Below, piece by piece: positions 32,206 to 43,761 of a stretch of 64,000 nucleotides of DNA. Numbering within the stretch: the first letter of the stretch is position 1; each line of letters begins with the position of its first letter. A model generated the notes under the pieces. The model saw nothing but the letters and a program-made list of their open reading frames with translations, did no database searches and was not told the DNA's origin. Source of the DNA: Bufo bufo (lineage: Eukaryota > Chordata > Amphibia > Anura > Bufonidae); assembly GCF_905171765.1 (NCBI RefSeq), contig NC_053391.1, forward strand, positions 188,676,559 through 188,740,558, written 5' to 3'. The translations under genes were made by a program, and so were the position numbers.

Positions 32206-33586
32206 AAATCTTGAGTGGTTCACTTATTTCTAATGTATACCTTATGCTGGCATCATTTTGTAAATGTCATTTAATTTTTTGAAGACCGTAGAATTTTAGC
32301 AGCAATTTTTAAAATTTTTGAGAATTTCCAAAACCCACTTTTTAAAGGATCAATTCAGTTATGAATTGACTTTTAGGGGCTTATAAATGACCCCATTTTA
32401 GAAACTACACTCCTTGAGTTAGTCAAAACTGATTTCAAAAACTTTGTTAAACCTTTAGGTGTTTCAGAAGAATTAAATGGAAATGGAGGTGAAATTTCAA
32501 AAACCTCAATATTTATTATCCTGATTCTGAAGTTTACAGAAACATCCCATATGTGGTCGTATACTGCTCTAGGGGCACATATTTTGAAAACAAAATAATT
32601 ATTTTGCAACACCATTTTCTTAGACCCATTTTGTTTTGGTCTTGTGTGGGTGCTCGTTTTTTTGCTGGATGAGTTGATGTTTTCATTGGTACCATTTTGG
32701 GGTACACATGAAGTTTTGATCACTCGATGATATGCTTTTTGTGAGGTAAGGTGACCAAAAATTGCTGTTTTGGCACAGTTTTTATATATTTTTTTCACTG
32801 CGTTCACCTGAGGGAGTAAAGCATGTGATAGTTTTATTGAGCAGGCCGTTATGGACGTAGCGATACCTGATGTGTCTATTTTCTTTATTTTTGTTCTGTC
32901 TGAAAAAAAAAAAATGTTGTCTCCATTTTCTGAGAGCCATATTTTTTAATTTTTCAAAGTCAACTTTTTTATGATTGCATTTTACAAATTTTGAGCTAAA
33001 AATATATATATTTTTTATTGGTCTCTATTTAAAATATTGAGCCATTTTATCACAAAGGGTTAACTGTTTGTCTATCTATGTGAATTATATCTTTTGCTTT
33101 TACTTTGTGCTAGTCATCTAATAACCTTTATCTCTAATTTACTAAGAGGTCATAAGCACTTTAAGGGCTCTTTCACATGAGCTGATCTCGTGCATGGAAT
33201 CCACTGCGTGAAAGGGTGCCAAACCCCGTTCCTGACAGCAGAATTTTTTTAATTGGTCTTTATTACAAATATGGAACCCTTTTTTCTGTACACGTCTGAG
33301 ATGCTCTAATGGAGGCATCTGAATTTTTTCTCTGCTCCGTCAGCCAGCTAATCTGAAGGGCTCCTTATTGCTGCTTTCTGACATTATAAAGACTCATTAT
33401 AGCCCAGTTCTTATCTTACTGATAAGAATGTGGCTTAGGGCTCTTTCACAAGAGCGCATGCCGTGCAGGTAATCTGCTGCGTGAAAGAGAGCCAAGCCCT
33501 GTTCCGGACAGCAGAGACACGGAGCATTAACATGATTGATAATGCTCTTTGCCTCTATGTGATTTTTTTACTACAAAATCACGGTG
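32206..33586. mobile_element. Degenerate piggyBac-like non-autonomous sequence
   Basis: This is AT-rich non-coding DNA with a hairpin CACTCAAATCTTGAGTG near 32197-32215. It has internal blocks (AACTACACTCCTTGAGT, CTTTGTTAAACCTTTAGG) that resemble TTAA-type repeats common in frogs. It appears to continue at 36617-37040 after the Penelope-like pair. The assignment rests on recognition only. Confidence 0.4.
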
Positions 33587-34029
33587 ACAACTTTATTTCA
33601 CTGATCCAAGGAAGATACAGGCGGCACTCCGCTGTCAGCGATGCTGTGCACGTGTCCAGGGAAGGTCCACAGATACTTGTATAGAAAGGACCGGCACTCG
33701 CTATAGTTGTAATTTTCAAATGATTTTAATGGTCACATACAAGGGTAAGTGATGCGTTTCGGCTGCTATGAGCCTTTGTCAAACATGATAGTTTACAGGT
33801 AACAAACAAGTTTAAATAGCCCGCGATGGAGCCGGAAATGACGTCGGTAACCATGGTAACGTCGTAAACAAAGGGCACAACAATACAAAAATAACACATT
33901 TGCAAAGAAATGTCATTACTTGTCAGGGCACCATGCTTTATAGTGCTATATTTTGCTGCACCTAGTTATAATAGTGTTGAATGCTGAAAGCTGCATGCTG
34001 CAAAAAATTTGCTGGAACAATGTCATTAA

Positions 34030-34370
34030 TTAACAGGACACCATGCTTTACACTGCTGTAGCATACTGGGCAATATGATGATGGTACACAATACTAAATA
34101 ACACTAAATAACAAACACTATATGCTGAATGGTGAACTTGCACCATACTATACTATACTTTATATTGCCAAACACCATGCTTTACAGTGCTGTATTTGGC
34201 TGCACGTATAATGCCAGATGCCAAAAGCTATATACTGCAATGAATTTGCAGGAAAAAATGTCATTAATACATAGGACACCATGCTTTACAGTGCGGCAAC
34301 ATACAAAGCATTATTGTGATGGTACAGAATACTACATATTAAGTGCTATATGCTAAATACTATATGCTAA
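34030..34370. repeat. Penelope-like UTR tandem repeat
   Basis: Units of about 115-230 bp carry ACACCATGCTTTACAGTGC, with copies near 34039, 34169 and 34275. The inverted counterpart is at 35980-36240 in the other copy. Confidence 0.75.
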
Positions 34371-34397
34371 ATGGTGAACTTACGCCCTGATCAGGCA

Positions 34398-34975
34398 CTA
34401 AGTGACAGAGGTTTTGGAATTCATCAAGTTCTCTGTGGAAGAAAGAAAAAGGGAACATGTTGAAAGGGATTGTTTTACCTGTTGTAAATTTAATAGGTCA
34501 TTTGGATAGCCTCTGCTGCGGAACTTGTCTACCATTTCATCTTCTCGTATTGTTCTCATGTCGGTGTCAGACACTATCCTGTTCACCCTCTGGAGTTGTG
34601 AATGGGGTAGTGATGTTTTTACTGCAGGTGGATGATTGCTCGTGAAGTGTAGCAGACTGTTGCGGTCAGTGTTCTTGGTATATAGGTCTGTGTGTATCTG
34701 ACCCTTCTCATCCTTTATGACCCACGTGTCCAGAAAATTAATTCTGGACACATCTGAGTGTATGGTGAATTGCAGCTATGTCCAGATAGAGTTCATGTGC
34801 TGCATGAATTGTTCGAGGGTTCGAATGTCGCCCCGCCACACGCAGAATATGTCATCGATAAACCGTCGCCAGAAAATGCAGTGATCCTTATATAAATTAT
34901 TTTCATAGATGTATTCTTTCTCGAACCATGACATATAACAGTTAGCGTAAGGCGGTGCGGCATTCGAACCCATCG
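34398..34975 (-). pseudogene. Penelope-like reverse transcriptase fragment
   Basis: Minus-strand frames contain MGSNAAPPYANCYM, FWRRFIDDIFCVW (motif C, with the catalytic Asp pair) and NFLDTWVIKDEKGQIHTDLY, followed by the thumb-like region ending RSRGYPNDLL. A stop lies near 34776 between the two frames. After NDLLNLQQ the sequence passes directly into the 3' non-coding part, so the linker and endonuclease are deleted in this copy. The order matches telomerase-related RTs of Penelope-like elements. The N-terminal fingers and palm are missing. Confidence 0.85.
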
Positions 34976-34983
34976 CGGTCAGA

Positions 34984-35798
34984 TAGTGTCTGATACTGAC
35001 ATGAAAACAATACGAGAAGATGAAATGATTGACAAGTTCCGTAGCAGAGGCTATCCAAATGACCTATTAAATTCACAACGGGTAAAACAATCCAGTGGAA
35101 CAGTCAATACAACCAGTGATAAACAACCACGAGTTCCCTTTGTGGTGAAATACCACCCTTGGTAAATAAATGCAGGACCATCATCAATAAGCATTGGAAC
35201 ACCATTAGCAGAGCTTACCCGAATGTTGCGGAATTCCAGTCCTCCCCCCATGTTGTGCTACGAAAGGTCCAAAAATATCCGTGACATCTTGGTTAGAGCT
35301 GATGTGGGCAGTGACAGACTAAATCTTCGACAGGCCACACTCTCCACACCTAAAAATGGGACATATCCATGCCTTCAATGCATACATTGCTCCAGTGCCA
35401 TCAAAGGAGAATACTTCACTCACCCGTACACAGGGGAAAAATTTAAAATAAATGGTTTCTTTACCTGCAATAGTAACTTTGTGGTTTATCTCTTGAAGTG
35501 CCCTTGTGGACTTGTGTATGTCGGTGAGACCTCCATGAGGATGAAAGATCGCTTCTGTAAGCACAAATCTACGATTAGAAAGAAAAACCTATTACTTCCA
35601 ATTCCGTATCATTTTGAGAAACACCGACATGCCATTTCCCAGCTGCGCTTCCAGATAATAGAGCACGTATCACTACCCCGGAGAGGAGGAGACAGGGTTA
35701 AAATGCTCAAAAAAAGAGAAGCCTACTGGATTCATCGCCTGCAAACCCTAGAACCTAAGGGGTTAAATCGTGACTATGATCTGAACAGTTTCCTTTAA
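34984..35798 (+). pseudogene. Penelope-like linker and GIY-YIG endonuclease
   Basis: The plus-strand copy starts at the IVSDTDM block shared with the minus copy. It has a TAA near 35164 and is then open from 35223 to 35798. The frame contains the linker with Cys pairs (YPCLQCIHC, FFTCNSN). The GIY-YIG nuclease follows: VVYLLKCPCGLVYVGET, then Arg in MRMKDRFCKHK, the Asn/Glu region, and a helical end. GIY is replaced by VVY and YIG by YVG, as is usual for this group. The enzyme nicks target DNA for priming. The RT half is absent from this copy. Confidence 0.85.
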
Positions 35799-36616
35799 GA
35801 TATAGTCTGTAGTTACCCTTTCAACATGTTCCCTTTTTCTTTCTTCCACAGAGAACTTGATGAATTCCAAAACCTCTGTCACTTAGTGCCTGATCAGGGC
35901 GTAAGTTCACCATTTAGCATATAGTATTTAGCATATAGCACTTAATATGTAGTATTCTGTACCATCACAATAATGCTTTGTATGTTGCCGCACTGTAAAG
36001 CATGGTGTCCTATGTATTAATGACATTTTTTCCTGCGAATTCATTGCAGTATATAGCTTTTGGCATCTGGCATTATACATGCAGCCAAATACAGCACTGT
36101 AAAGCATGGTGTTTGGCAATATAAAGTATAGTATGGTGCAAGTTCACCATTCAGCATATAGTGTCTGTTATTTAGTGTTATTTAGTATTGTGTACCATCA
36201 TCATATTGCCCAGTATGCTACAGCAGTGTAAAGCATGGTGTCTTGTTAATTAATGACATTGTTCCAGCGAATTTTTTGCAGCATGCAGCTTTCAGCATTC
36301 AACACTATTATAACTAGGTGCAGCAAAATATAGCACTATAAAGCATGGTGCCCTGACAAGTAATTACATTTCTTTGCAAATGTGTTTTTTTTTGTATTGT
36401 TGTGCCCTTTGTTTACGACGTTGCCATGGTTACCGACGTCATTTCCGGCTCCATCGCGGGCTATTTAAACTCGTTTGTTACCTGTAAACTATCATATTTG
36501 ACAAAGGCTCATAGCAGCCGAAACGCGTCACTTACCCTTGTATGTGACCATTAAAATAATTTGAAAATTACAACTATAGCGAGTGCCGGTCCTTTCTATA
36601 CAACTTTATCTCACTG

Positions 36617-37040
36617 GGATTTTGTAGTAAAAAGATTAAACTTTTTAGTTTTCTCCTACTATGTGTCTTACCCCCTCTACAATGAATTACAATACCGGCA
36701 GGCTCCAACGTTTGTGTAAGGAATTAGGCTGCCTTAGAAGCCAACCGTCCCCTGTCACCGCAGAGCGGGGGATGGGGGGGGGGGGCTGATGGAGTTAGAG
36801 AGGGAGCCCTCTCCATCTGCAAACCCCTTACATGCCACAGTCAGCGTTGACAGTGGCATATAAAGGGTTAATACACCAACATCAGTGTTTTCACTGAAGC
36901 TTGTGGATACAGCAGGGGCCCGACTGTCAGTAACAGCTGAGCCCCTGCCGCTGATTGAGCGAGTGCAGCTCCTGCGCCCACCTGATCAGTGCCCGTACAT
37001 GTATGGCACTGGGACCCTACAGGTTAAACTTTTCACCATT
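36617..37040. mobile_element. Continuation of degenerate piggyBac-like sequence
   Basis: This resumes after the Penelope-like pair. It includes a G run near 36774-36785 and ends with a GCACTGGGACCCTACAGGTTAAA stretch (about 37002-37027), which resembles the right end of TTAA-type frog repeats. No coding sequence. Confidence 0.4.
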
Positions 37041-38691
37041 TACAGTCAGGTCCATAAATATTAGGACATCAACACAATTGTAACAATTTTGGCTCTATAC
37101 ACCACCACAATGGATTTGAAAGGAAACAAACAAGATGTGCTTTAACTGCAGACTGTCAGCTTTAATTTGAGGGTATTTACATCCAAATCAGGTGAACGGT
37201 GTAGGAATTACAACAGTTTGTATATGTGCCTCCCACTTGTTAAGGAACCAAAAGTAATGGGACAATTGGCTTCTCAGCTGTTCCATGGTCAGGTGTGTGT
37301 TATTCCCTCATTATCCCAATTACAATGAGCAGATAAAAGGTCCAGAGTTCATTTCAAGTGTGCTATTTGCATTTGGAATCTGATGCTGTCAACTCTCAAG
37401 ATGAGATCCAAAGAGCTGTCACTATCAGTGAAGCAAGCCATCATTAGGCTGAAAAAACAAAAAAATCCCATCAGAGAGATAGCAAAGAAATTAGGCGTGG
37501 CCAAACCAACTGTTTGGAACATTCTTAAAAAGAAGGAACGCATCGATGAGCTCAGCAACACCAAAAAGACCCGGAAGACCATGGAAAACAACTGTGGATG
37601 ACAGAAGAATTCTTTCCCTGGTGAAGAAAACACCCTTCACAACAGTTGGCCAGATCAAGAACACTCTCCAGGAGGTAGGTGTATGTGTGTCAAAGTCAAC
37701 AATCAAGAGAAGAATTCACCAGAGTGAATACAGAGGGTTCACCATAAGATGTAAACCATTGGTGAGCCTCAAAAACAGGAACGCCAGATTAGAGTTTGCC
37801 AAATGACATCTAAAAAAGCCTTCACAGTTCTGGAACAACATCCTGTGGACAGAGGAGACCAAGATCAACTTGTACCAGAGTGATGGGAAGAGAAGAGTAT
37901 GGAGAAGGAAAGGAACTGCTCATGATCCTAAGCATACCACCTCATCAGTGAAGCATGGTGGTGGTAGTGTCATGGCGTGAGCATGTATGGCTGCCAACGG
38001 ATCTGGTTCTCTTGTATTTATTGATGATGTGACTGCTGACAAAAGCAGCAGGATGAATTCTGAAGTGTTTCGGGCAATATTATCTGCTCATATTCAGCCA
38101 AATGCTTCAGAACTCATTGGACGGCGCTTCACAGTGCAGATGGACAATGACCCAAAGCATACTGCAAAAGCAACCAAAGAGTTTTTTAAGGGAAAGAAGT
38201 GGAATGTTATGCAATGGCCAAGTCAATCACCTGACCTGAATCCAATTGAGCATGCATTTCACTTGCTGAAGACAACACTGAAGGGAAAATGCCCCAAGAA
38301 CAAGCAGGAACTGAGGACAGTTGCAGTAGAGGCCTGGCAGAGCATCACCAGGGATGAAACCCAGCGTCTGGTGATGTCTATGCGTTCCAGACTTCAGGCT
38401 GTAATTGACTGCAAAGGATTTGCAACCAAGTATTAAAAAGTGAAAGTTTGATTTATGATTATTATTCTGTACCATTACTTTTGGTCCCTTAACAAGTGGG
38501 AGGCACATATGCAAACTGTTGTAATTCCTACACCGTTCACCTGATTTGGATGTAAATACCCTCAAATTAAAGCTGACAGTCTGCAGTTAAAGCACATCTT
38601 GTTTGTTTAATTTCAAATCCATTGTGGTGGTGTATAGAGGCAAAAATGTTAGAATTGTGTCAATGTCCCAATATTTATGGACCTGACTGTA
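37041..38691 (+). mobile_element. Tc1-like transposon, family 1, complete copy
   Basis: The element is TA-flanked and 1.65 kb long, with inverted repeats of about 220 bp starting CAGTCAGGTCCATAAATATT (37043) and ending with the complement (38689). It holds one broken transposase gene. It is the same family as 1-733. Long inverted repeats with repeated internal sites are typical of the IR/DR subgroup of Tc1 elements. Confidence 0.95.
37401..38433 (+). pseudogene. Tc1-like transposase, family 1, broken
   Basis: The start at 37401 (MRSKELSLSVKQ) is chosen because copy A shares it. The helix-turn-helix region is intact to about 37560, where a one-base shift moves the frame to 37546-37806 (RPWKTTVDDRRILSLV). 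A TGA at 37804 follows LEFAK, and a second TGA follows GGSVMA near 37978. The catalytic region then continues to a TAA at 38434. The first catalytic Asp is Glu (WTEETKI, where copy A has WTDETKI). The second Asp (QMDNDPKHT) and the Glu ([11 protein letters not shown]) are present. Confidence 0.92.
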
Positions 38692-38692
38692 T

Positions 38693-39451
38693 ATTAGAGA
38701 TGAGCGAACTACTCGAGATTTGTTTTGGTTCTGGTTGGCCGAATTTTTTAAAAAGTTTGGTACAGACCTAAATTGATTCGGGCTGAACCAAAGTGCCTCC
38801 AGTTGTCCTGAAAGTTGGTACATAACCCCTCTAGCCTCCTAGGACTCCGAATTTTTAGAAAAACGTCTTATCTCTTTTCATTAATTTTTTTAGATGAATT
38901 TTTTTTCCTCCCAAAGCTCTGGAACACAGTGACAGTAATAGTAAATGATGTCTGAATAACACTGACATACATAGCTGTGGGTAAACACATATGACAGTGT
39001 TAGCATACAGTGTGTTTAAAAACACACCACGCCAACACAAGTCATATGCTTTTTTATATTCCAAAGCTTTAAAAAATTGTCCCTTATCGGGGGTGGATGA
39101 TGTTTAAACACACATGGTGTTATTGGGTGAAAAACATTTTAAAAAGTGGCTTGGGGGGCCAAGTGTCCAAAAATTTTGCCTTGACAGGGTCAAAATGCCC
39201 ACCCATACGACATGCACAAGTGTTGATTGTCAGAAGAAAAAGTGGCTCGTTCTTAACAAACCTAAAACAATTCTCCCTTTTAATTGGGAGCAGCAGCAGT
39301 GTAGTGTGGATGTTGAAGGGTACAGTATGGAGCATGATGGAGGGAACAGAATCCTTAGGGAAGATGATGGTCGGCTGGCCTCAGCAGTGGCATGATGGCG
39401 GCGGCGGGAGCAGCAGCTGCACAGAGCGTGATAGTAGGCATATTGCAGCAT
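38693..39451 (-). mobile_element. BED-type hAT copy B, 3' terminal region
   Basis: TAGAGATGAGCGAAC at 38694, next to the Tc1 end, is a typical hAT terminus. The segment contains the 3' untranslated region, including one GTGGCATGATGG repeat unit (39387-39451) of the same kind as the array at 43762-44125. The 12-bp ATATTGCAGCAT at 39440-39451 recurs at 43750-43761 across a 4.3-kb insertion. Confidence 0.65.
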
Positions 39452-40850
39452 TATTTCAGACTCCGAAACGCATATGGCGTGAATAAGGACTCTACCCGCA
39501 TTCTACATATGAATAATCGCATGTAATTCCTTTTGTTTCTCCCTGGAAGCGCTTCCAGTCATCACGGCAAACCCTGTCCGCGGATTGGCCAAAACAGGAT
39601 CGTCACTGTACACGTGGGACGCCAAAAGACTGACGTCTTACTCGCGCTCCTGCCCCACAGCGAGACTAGAGAAGGAGAGCCGGATTCACAAGAGCGGCTA
39701 CAAGCAGGATAGCCGCCAAGACATCAGACAGGTAACTACAGTTGAGGTTGCTATCGGCGGCCACGTGGGACGCCACGGCTAGCCTGACAACCCACTGCCT
39801 GAAAGTTACACTTACCCACCTAACAAGTGCGAATATTACTGTCATCAAACTATATTAACAATATTCAATAGATCGACTGAACTCTATTAACCACTACTAA
39901 TCCATTGGGACATTGTGCAATATCATCTTTAGTCATCCATTACTGTTGGCAATTATATTATTTACTATATATATATACTATATATATACTAACAACTATA
40001 GAAGGACATAATTGTCCAACAGAGGAATGGAGACTACAAGACTACCATAGGAGAAGACACTGGACTTTCTATATCACATTTTTATATATTTTTTTATATA
40101 TATTTTGTACTCATTTTTCCCTTTTTTGATTTTTCACCAAGAATACTTACACCAACCAATACAACCTCACTAGGATCAATTTGTCCACCAAACAGACTGG
40201 ACACTACCTCCTCTAAATTACCTTATTTATTTTATATAACATTTTACAATTTTTTTAACCACTTATTTTTCTATTGCACATATGCACTAATTGCACTAGC
40301 ATTTGCACCAACTGCAACTAAGTTAATATTGAATACATGTCCGTGTCCATGTGGGAATCCCAATGAGCAACTGTATACGCCATTTTATTTGCATCATCTT
40401 ATATCTTGTGAAATTGGTTATTAGACGGCTCCACCGGGTACCACAGTGGTTTGAGGTGCAGCTGCTGTGACTCACCCAGTCAATAATAAGAAATCTTGAA
40501 AAATATAATAGCAGACACTCTCTTATTTGGAGTCATATAATGCTTATAATAATGGACACAGATGATGATGGATTATCAATGTATTGGATATATCATTATT
40601 AAAATCACAGGATAAAAATATGCAAATAATTAGTACGACAATATAAAACCAATAAATATTAATAAAATGAATAATAGGCAGTCTCAAATAGAAAAAGGAA
40701 GAAATAGTAGTTCCAGGTGTCCAATAATTTGCAGAAAAAGTAGTGTACAAAATAGTAAATCAATCTAGCACATATAGTCCTTTCATTTAAGAAAGTGGTA
40801 TAATCTCGATTGACATGAAATTCGCTAGCAAATTTTCGGGTTGTAGCTGA

Positions 40851-41611
40851 GGCCTCTTTCACACTTGCGTTGTTGGGATCCGGCATGCACTTCCGTTGCC
40901 GGAGGTGCACGCCGGATCCGGAAAAACGCAAGTGTACTGAAAGCATTTGAAGATGGAACCGTCTTCCAAATGCTTTCAGTGTTACTATGGCACCCAGGAC
41001 GCTATTAAAGTCCTGGTTGCCATAGTAGGAGCGGGGAGCGGGGGAGCGGTATACTTACAGTCCGTGCGGCTCCCGGGGCGCTCCAGAATGACCTCAGAGC
41101 GCCCCATGCGCATGGATGACGTGATCCATGCGATCACGTGATCCATGCGCTTGGGGCGCCCTGACGTCACTCTGGAGCGCCCGGGGAGCCGCACGGACGG
41201 TAAGTATACTGCTCCCCCGCTACACTTTACCATGGCTGTCAGGACTTTAGCGTCCCGGCAGCCATGGTAACCACTCTGAAAAAGCTAAATGTCGGCTCCG
41301 GCAATGCGCCGAAACGACGTTTAGCTTAAGGCCGGATCCGGATCAATGCCTTCCAATGGGCATTAATTCCGGATCCGGCCTTGCGGCAAGTGTTCCGGAT
41401 TTTTGGCCGGAGAAAAAAGCGCAGCATGCTGCGGTATTTTCTCCGGCCAACAAACGTTCCGTTCCGGAACTGAAGACATCCTGATGCATCCTGAACGGAT
41501 TTCTCTCCATTCAGAATGCATTAGGATAATCCTGATCAGGATTCTTCCGGCATAGAGCCCCGACGACGGAACTCTATGCCGGAAGACAATAACGCAAGTG
41601 TGAAAGAGCCC
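40851..41611. mobile_element. Foldback MITE, GGCCTCTTTCACACTTGCG family
   Basis: The element is 761 bp with termini GGCCTCTTTCACACTTGCG and CGCAAGTGTGAAAGAGCCC, and a 3-bp duplication TGA (40848-40850 and 41612-41614). The interior is a chain of hairpins: 40930-40981, 40985-41026 (ACTATGGCACCCAGGACG and inverse), a 190-bp palindrome at 41028-41219 with GTATACTTACAGTCCG and its complement, and 41229-41273. No ORF. Confidence 0.8.
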
Positions 41612-42342
41612 TGATCCGAATTTATAGTTCCAATCACAAACACTAGTAGATACTGGTATGAAGTTTAAAATGTTTGATAAAAATACAGAAAACCCTCCTG
41701 TCGATTAATACAGTGTAAGAGGGAGTCTGTCAGAGAACTTACGTGCAGGGTGAAAATTTTCAGGTGGCTTGTGCCTTAACGCGGCGTCCCGCGACTTCTT
41801 CGGCACCTAAAATCGCTTAGCTCTTTTTTGTTCTCCCCTACGCAGCTCTTTCAGTTGTAGATTGATTATAGCCTTACCCGGACTAGGCCTCTGCATCCCA
41901 CGTGGAGTCTGGTAGCGCGCTTCGCCTGGATTAGAGGGTACGATTTGTTTGCGCTGTCCTCACCAAATATCCTACACACGTGACCGGAATGTAGTTGAAC
42001 CGGAAAAAGGGCAAAGCCAGTGACGCAATCAAATCACTGATTATGTGAACTTTCGTGCTGGAGAGCTCCGATTTATTATTTTTTGCTATTGCAATTCGAT
42101 AAAATCCAGAATAGTTCCAACTCAGGTTGAGGTGATAGTGAGTCCCCAAAACTTTGTTAAACGCGTTTCGGGACGTTATGTCCCTTTATCAGTGAGTAGG
42201 GGACTGTGCATGAATGATAGTTTATATAGAGATTGTCCAATTGGGTGGTTTCAATTAGATTTGGTCCACCTGAAGCAATTGTTTTCACCTTGTAAACTTT
42301 GGGCCTCCTTTTTAGTAGGATGTATTGCAGGCACCAGTTTTA

Positions 42343-42655
42343 GGCTACTTTCACACTTGCGTTCAGAGCGGATCCGTCTGTGGTCTGCCCAGACGGATCC
42401 GCTCATATAATGCAGACTTGGGATCCATTCAGAACGGATCCGTCTGCATTATATTGTAGAAAAAATTCTAAGTGTGAAAGTAGCTTCAGACGGATCCGTC
42501 CAGACTTTACATTGAAAGTCAATGGGGGACGGATCCGTTTGAAAATTGAGCCATATAGTGTCAAATTCAAACGGATCCGTCCCCATTGACTTACATTGTA
42601 AGTCTGGATGGATCCGTTTGCCTCCGCACGGCCAGGCGGACACCCGAACGCTGCA
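42343..42655. mobile_element. GGCTAC-family MITE fragments
   Basis: GGCTACTTTCACACTTGCG at 42343 and AGTGTGAAAGTAGCT near 42485 bound a short copy. A second stretch with ACGGATCCGT cores and inverted AGTCAATGGGG blocks continues to about 42655. It is truncated where the next Tc1 begins. Related to 10025-10503 and 11552-13275. Confidence 0.6.
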
Positions 42656-43538
42656 AATTTTGAGCGTGGCATGGTTGTTGGTGCCAGACGGGCCGGTCTG
42701 AGTATTTCACAATCTGCTCAGTTACTGGGATTTTCACGCACAACCATTTCTAGGGTTTACAAAGAATGGTGTGAAAAGGGAAAAAACATCCAGTATGCGG
42801 CAGTCCTGTGGGCAAAAATGCCTTGTGGATGCTAGAGGTCAGAGGAGAATGGGCCGACTGATTCAAGCTGATAGAAGAGCAACGTTGACTGAAATAACCA
42901 CTCGTTACAACCAAGGTATGCAGCAAAGCATTTGTGAAGCCACAACACGCACAATCTTGAGGCGGATGGGCTACAACAGCAGAAGACCCCACCGGGTACC
43001 ACTCATCTCCACTACAAATAGGAAAAAGAGGCTACAATTTGCACGAGCTCACCAAAATTGGACTGTTGAAGACTGGAAAAATGTTACCTGGTCTGATGAG
43101 TCTCGATTTCTGTTGAGACATTCAAATGGTAGAGTCCGAATTTGGCGTAAACAGAATGAGAACATGTATCCATCCTCTGATGGCTACTTCCAGCAGGATA
43201 ATGCACCATGTCACAAAGCTCGAATCATTTCAAATTGGTTTCTTGAACATGACAATGAGTTCACTGTACTAAAATGGCCCCCACAGTCACCAGATCTCAA
43301 CCCAATAGAGCATCTTTGGGATGTGGTGGAACGGGAGCTTCGTGCCCTGGATGTGCATCCCTCAAATCTCCATCAACTGCAAGATGCTATCCTATCAATA
43401 TGGGCAAACATTTCTAAAGAATGCTATCAGCACCTTGTTGAATCAATGCCACGTAGAATTAAGGCAGTTCTGAAGGCAAAAGGGGGTCCAACACCGTATT
43501 AGTATGGTGTTCCTAATAATTCTTTAGGTGAGTGTATA
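42656..43538 (+). mobile_element. Tc1-like transposon, family 4, 5'-truncated
   Basis: The right terminus ends TAGGTGAGTGTATA (43538), as in a known Tc1 group with ACACTCACCTAAAG ends. The left inverted repeat is missing; the coding region starts directly after MITE sequence. Confidence 0.8.
42670..43500 (+). pseudogene. Tc1-like transposase, family 4, deleted and frameshifted
   Basis: The N-terminal helix-turn-helix (SISQSAQLLGFSRTTISRVY) is in the frame ending near 42835. A shift near 42780 leads to the frame 42771-43502, with the linker, the first catalytic Asp (TWSDESRF), then QQDNAPCHKA and NPIEHLWDV. Between KQNENMYPSS and DGYFQQDN about 60 codons present in the family are missing, so the distance between the catalytic residues is wrong. 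The C-terminus (KAKGGPTPY) and stop are intact. Confidence 0.88.
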
Positions 43539-43761
43539 TTAATATTATATATATTAATCTTATATCTACATTGTATATTTTTTTACTTTTCTTATACAAT
43601 GTAGATAGTTCTGCATAAGACCAGATGAGGAGTGCTCGTCTATACAATATATCATAGATTAAAAACTTGCTGATTGGGTGAATCAGATTTTGAGCACCCG
43701 ATACATGGTTACAATCAGGTGAGCCACCCAAACCAAGTTGTATTATTCAATATTGCAGCAT

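Larger units (their letters stand above)
33587..36616. mobile_element. Penelope-like elements, head-to-head pair
   Basis: Two partial copies lie in inverted orientation around about 34980. The outer about 760 bp on each side (33676-34440 and 35800-36599) are inverted copies, including ACGCGTC/GATGCGTTTCGG near the outer ends and GGTTACCGACGTCATTTCC. A 17-bp direct repeat ACAACTTTAT(T/C)TCACTG flanks the unit (33587-33603 and 36600-36616), with about 70 bp of extra sequence on the left. The left copy (minus) keeps the RT end. The right copy (plus) keeps the GIY-YIG endonuclease. Confidence 0.85.
39452..43749. mobile_element. 4.3-kb insertion with 12-bp duplication, possibly Penelope-like
   Basis: This is flanked by ATATTGCAGCAT direct repeats and splits the 3' repeat array of hAT copy B. 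It holds CGAAACGCAT near 39463 and ACGCGTTTCGGGACG near 42160, similar to the ACGCGT words of the Penelope-like pair. CACGTGGGACGCC is repeated at 39610 and 39761. No RT is visible. Nested elements are at 40851-41611, 42343-42655 and 42656-43538. The class is inferred from duplication length and motifs only. Confidence 0.4.
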
